The translations under genes were made by a program, and so were the position numbers. A DNA stretch of 64,000 nt, taken from NCBI RefSeq assembly GCF_020080045.1, contig NZ_CP083451.1, positions 2,170,001 to 2,234,000 on the forward strand, given 5' to 3'. Below are positions 60,681 through 64,000 of the stretch, piece by piece. The notes beneath the pieces are model-generated. The model had not been told where the DNA came from, did no database searches, and saw nothing but the letters and a program-made list of their open reading frames with translations. The DNA comes from Comamonas odontotermitis. GTDB taxonomy: Bacteria > Pseudomonadota > Gammaproteobacteria > Burkholderiales > Burkholderiaceae_C. The first letter of the stretch is position 1. Every line of letters begins with the position of its first letter.

Positions 60681-61136
60681 ATGTCCATTCAGATCCGCCC
60701 TCTCGCACCTACTGACTACCTGGGCTGGAAGCCGCTTTGGGATGGCTACAACGCCTTTTATGGCCGTGAAGGCGAAACCGCCCTGCCCGATGCCGTCACC
60801 CAGAACACTTGGCAAGGCTTCCACAATCCCGTAGTACCGATGTTTGCACTGGTGGCGGAATCCGAGGGACGGCTGCTGGGCCTCACGCACTACCTGTTCC
60901 ACGTGAGCACTTCACGCCTGCAGCCGGTGTGCTATCTGCAGGATCTGTTCACCCTGCCCGCCTGCCGCGGGCAAGGCATTGGCAAGGCTTTGATCGAGGC
61001 CGTGTACGGCGAGGCCCACCGCGCAGGTGCCTGCCGCGTGTACTGGCAGACCCAGGACCACAACACAGCCGGGCGCGCCCTGTACGACAAGGTGGCACAG
61101 CACAAGGGGTTCATCGTGTACAGCCATGAGCTGTGA
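60681..61136 (+). CDS. GNAT-family N-acetyltransferase
   Basis: A 151-residue GNAT protein: MSIQIRPLAPTDYLGWKPLWDGY, the DLFTLPACRGQGIGKALIEAV motif A with R-G-Q-G-I-G-K for acetyl-CoA, and VYWQTQDHNTAGRALYDKVAQHKGFIVY motif B. Full length. The substrate cannot be read from sequence. Confidence 0.88.
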   Translation: MSIQIRPLAPTDYLGWKPLWDGYNAFYGREGETALPDAVTQNTWQGFHNPVVPMFALVAESEGRLLGLTHYLFHVSTSRLQPVCYLQDLFTLPACRGQGIGKALIEAVYGEAHRAGACRVYWQTQDHNTAGRALYDKVAQHKGFIVYSHEL

Positions 61137-61157
61137 AGGCCTTGAACCATTGGCGGC

Positions 61158-61205
61158 ACGGCAAAGCCCCTGTCGCGGCGCGAGGAGATCGCAAACACGT
61201 TCTTA
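61158..61205. repeat. Palindromic intergenic element, right arm only (copy C)
   Basis: About 48 bp nearly identical to the right arm of copy B (core CTGTCGCGGCGCGAGGAGAT). Its last three bases, read on the minus strand, are the TAA stop of the SDR gene. Confidence 0.75.
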
Positions 61206-61994
61206 CCCTGCCGTCACCACGCTCACGCCGCCATCCACCGCCAGAAACTGGCCAGTGATGTGCTTGCCCGCGTCGCTGGCCAGCAGCACGGCGGCACCCT
61301 TGAGGTCTTCGTTATCACCCAGGCGCCCCAGCGGCACATTGGCGGTCATCTGGTCTTCGCCCAGCTGGTCGATCAGGCCATTGGCGAGCTTGGTGCGGAA
61401 GAAACCCGGAGCCAGCGCGTTGACGCGGATGCCATAGTGCCCCCACTCGGCCGCCAGCGCGCGCGTAAAGTTGATCACCGCGCCCTTGCTGGTGTTGTAG
61501 GCAATGGTTTTCATCGCCACCGGGTTGCCGCCCAGCCCCGCGATGGAGGCCACGTTGATGATGGCGCCGCTGCGCCGGCCGATCATGCTGTTCTTGGCAA
61601 TGTGCTGCGACAGCAGAAAATAGCCGCGCACATTCAGGTTCATCACCTTGTCCCAGGCGGCGATCGGGTGGTCTTCGGCGGGAGCGCCCCAACTGGCACC
61701 CGCGTTGTTGACCAGGATGTCCAGGTCTCCCACGCGCTCCAGCGTTTCTGCGGCCAGACGTTCGATATCTGTCTCCACCGCGCAATCGGTGGCGATCCAG
61801 CGCGCGTCGATGCCCGCGCCACGCAGCTCGGCCACGGCGGCTTCCAGCTCGGTGGCCTTGCGGCTGGTGACGACGATCTTGGCGCCCGCCTCGCCCAGCG
61901 CATGCGCCAGTTGCAGGCCCAGGCCGCGCGAGCCGCCGGTCACCAGCGCAGTCTTGCCACTCAAGTCGAAAAGCTGTTGAATCCTACGCGCCAT
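61203..61994 (-). CDS. Short-chain dehydrogenase/reductase
   Basis: A 263-residue classical SDR: TGGSRGLGLQLAHALGEAG (NAD(P) loop), NNAGASWGAP, catalytic serine in NVASIAGLG, YNTSKGA with the catalytic tyrosine and lysine, and APGFFRTKLANGL. It is followed by an arm of the palindromic element. It lies 96 bp after the acyl-CoA ligase gene on the same strand and may serve the same fatty-acid or aromatic-acid pathway; this is inference. Confidence 0.9.
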   Translation of the reverse strand: MARRIQQLFDLSGKTALVTGGSRGLGLQLAHALGEAGAKIVVTSRKATELEAAVAELRGAGIDARWIATDCAVETDIERLAAETLERVGDLDILVNNAGASWGAPAEDHPIAAWDKVMNLNVRGYFLLSQHIAKNSMIGRRSGAIINVASIAGLGGNPVAMKTIAYNTSKGAVINFTRALAAEWGHYGIRVNALAPGFFRTKLANGLIDQLGEDQMTANVPLGRLGDNEDLKGAAVLLASDAGKHITGQFLAVDGGVSVVTAG

Positions 61995-62090
61995 GGTGCA
62001 TCTCCGTTACTACGATTTTGATAGCTTCAGGCGCTTTCCACATCTACGCCATCGGTTGATTTTGCTGAAAACCCGCTCCTGACTGGCAGC

Positions 62091-63737
<1,647 letters not shown>

Positions 63738-64000
63738 ACGTTCTCCTTCAGTCTTATTCGATGTGCAGCGCTTATCCGGCAAGCGCCAGCAGCAACCATT
63801 TTTGTAGCACCAACCGGTGGCACCCAGCCATCGTAGCAACCCTAGTTGCGGCAAATCGGCATGAGCAAATGCCGCTGGTGCATGTGGGCGCTGCGCAAGG
63901 GTAAGGTAAGGCAAGGCGCGCCGGTCGGCAGCATGCTGCTGTCGCCTTCCGTACAGTTTCTACAATGTCGGTCTTTCTTTGGCGAGACGGTGCCCTGTGT
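63738..64000. other. Upstream region of the acyl-CoA ligase, window edge
   Basis: About 260 bp with no gene; must hold the ligase promoter. Nothing clear identified. Confidence 0.4.

Overview
The window is about 64 kb of a chromosome from a betaproteobacterium, most likely family Comamonadaceae (Comamonas, Acidovorax or Delftia-like). This rests on a high-GC core, a Bug-type solute receptor, an AceE/AceF pyruvate dehydrogenase whose E3 carries its own lipoyl domain, a phaC-phaA-phaB cluster, and short palindromic repeats between genes. The genus is inferred; no search was run.

Region 1 (1-9.7 kb): a class IV aminotransferase and a Bug receptor, a small FHA protein, then AT-rich DNA around a large secreted protein with an IPTL-CTERM-like tail. 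An intact IS3-family element (8386-9724) has inserted between lpdA and what looks like its terminator. Region 2 (9.7-27.7 kb) is core metabolism: aceE-aceF-lpdA on the minus strand, a divergent PAS histidine kinase/FixJ-type regulator pair, folD, oligopeptidase A (prlC), an exported glutaredoxin-like protein, rpiA, pyrD, and a divergent MocR regulator/PaiB pair. Region 3 (27.7-44.7 kb): a decayed IS5-family element beside a hexanucleotide repeat, upstream of a DUF11-repeat surface protein; then bioB, two VOC proteins, a GGDEF/EAL protein, YgiQ-type radical SAM protein, a YigZ/IMPACT protein, a GAF protein, a serine hydrolase and a small cytochrome c.

Region 4 (44.8-53.0 kb) is a degenerate genomic island in tRNA-Gly(CCC). 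The last 19 bp of the tRNA are repeated exactly at 52975-52993. A tyrosine-integrase reading frame starts just after the tRNA and is cut off by an IS3-family element. The rest is IS256, IS5, IS30 and IS21 debris, a serine-recombinase tail, a FitA-like antitoxin fragment, and two intact AT-rich genes for secreted proteins: a subtilisin-like protease and a protein with an internally duplicated domain.

Region 5 (53.0-64 kb) returns to core: phaB, phaA and phaC for polyhydroxybutyrate synthesis, an MFS exporter, two GNAT acetyltransferases, a thioesterase, an SDR dehydrogenase and an acyl-CoA ligase.

The most unusual sequence-level signal is a family of palindromic elements (25342-25519, 33081-33248, 57611-57910, with partial copies at 41081 and 61158). 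They sit at gene 3' ends, and their tips often form the stop codons of the flanking genes.
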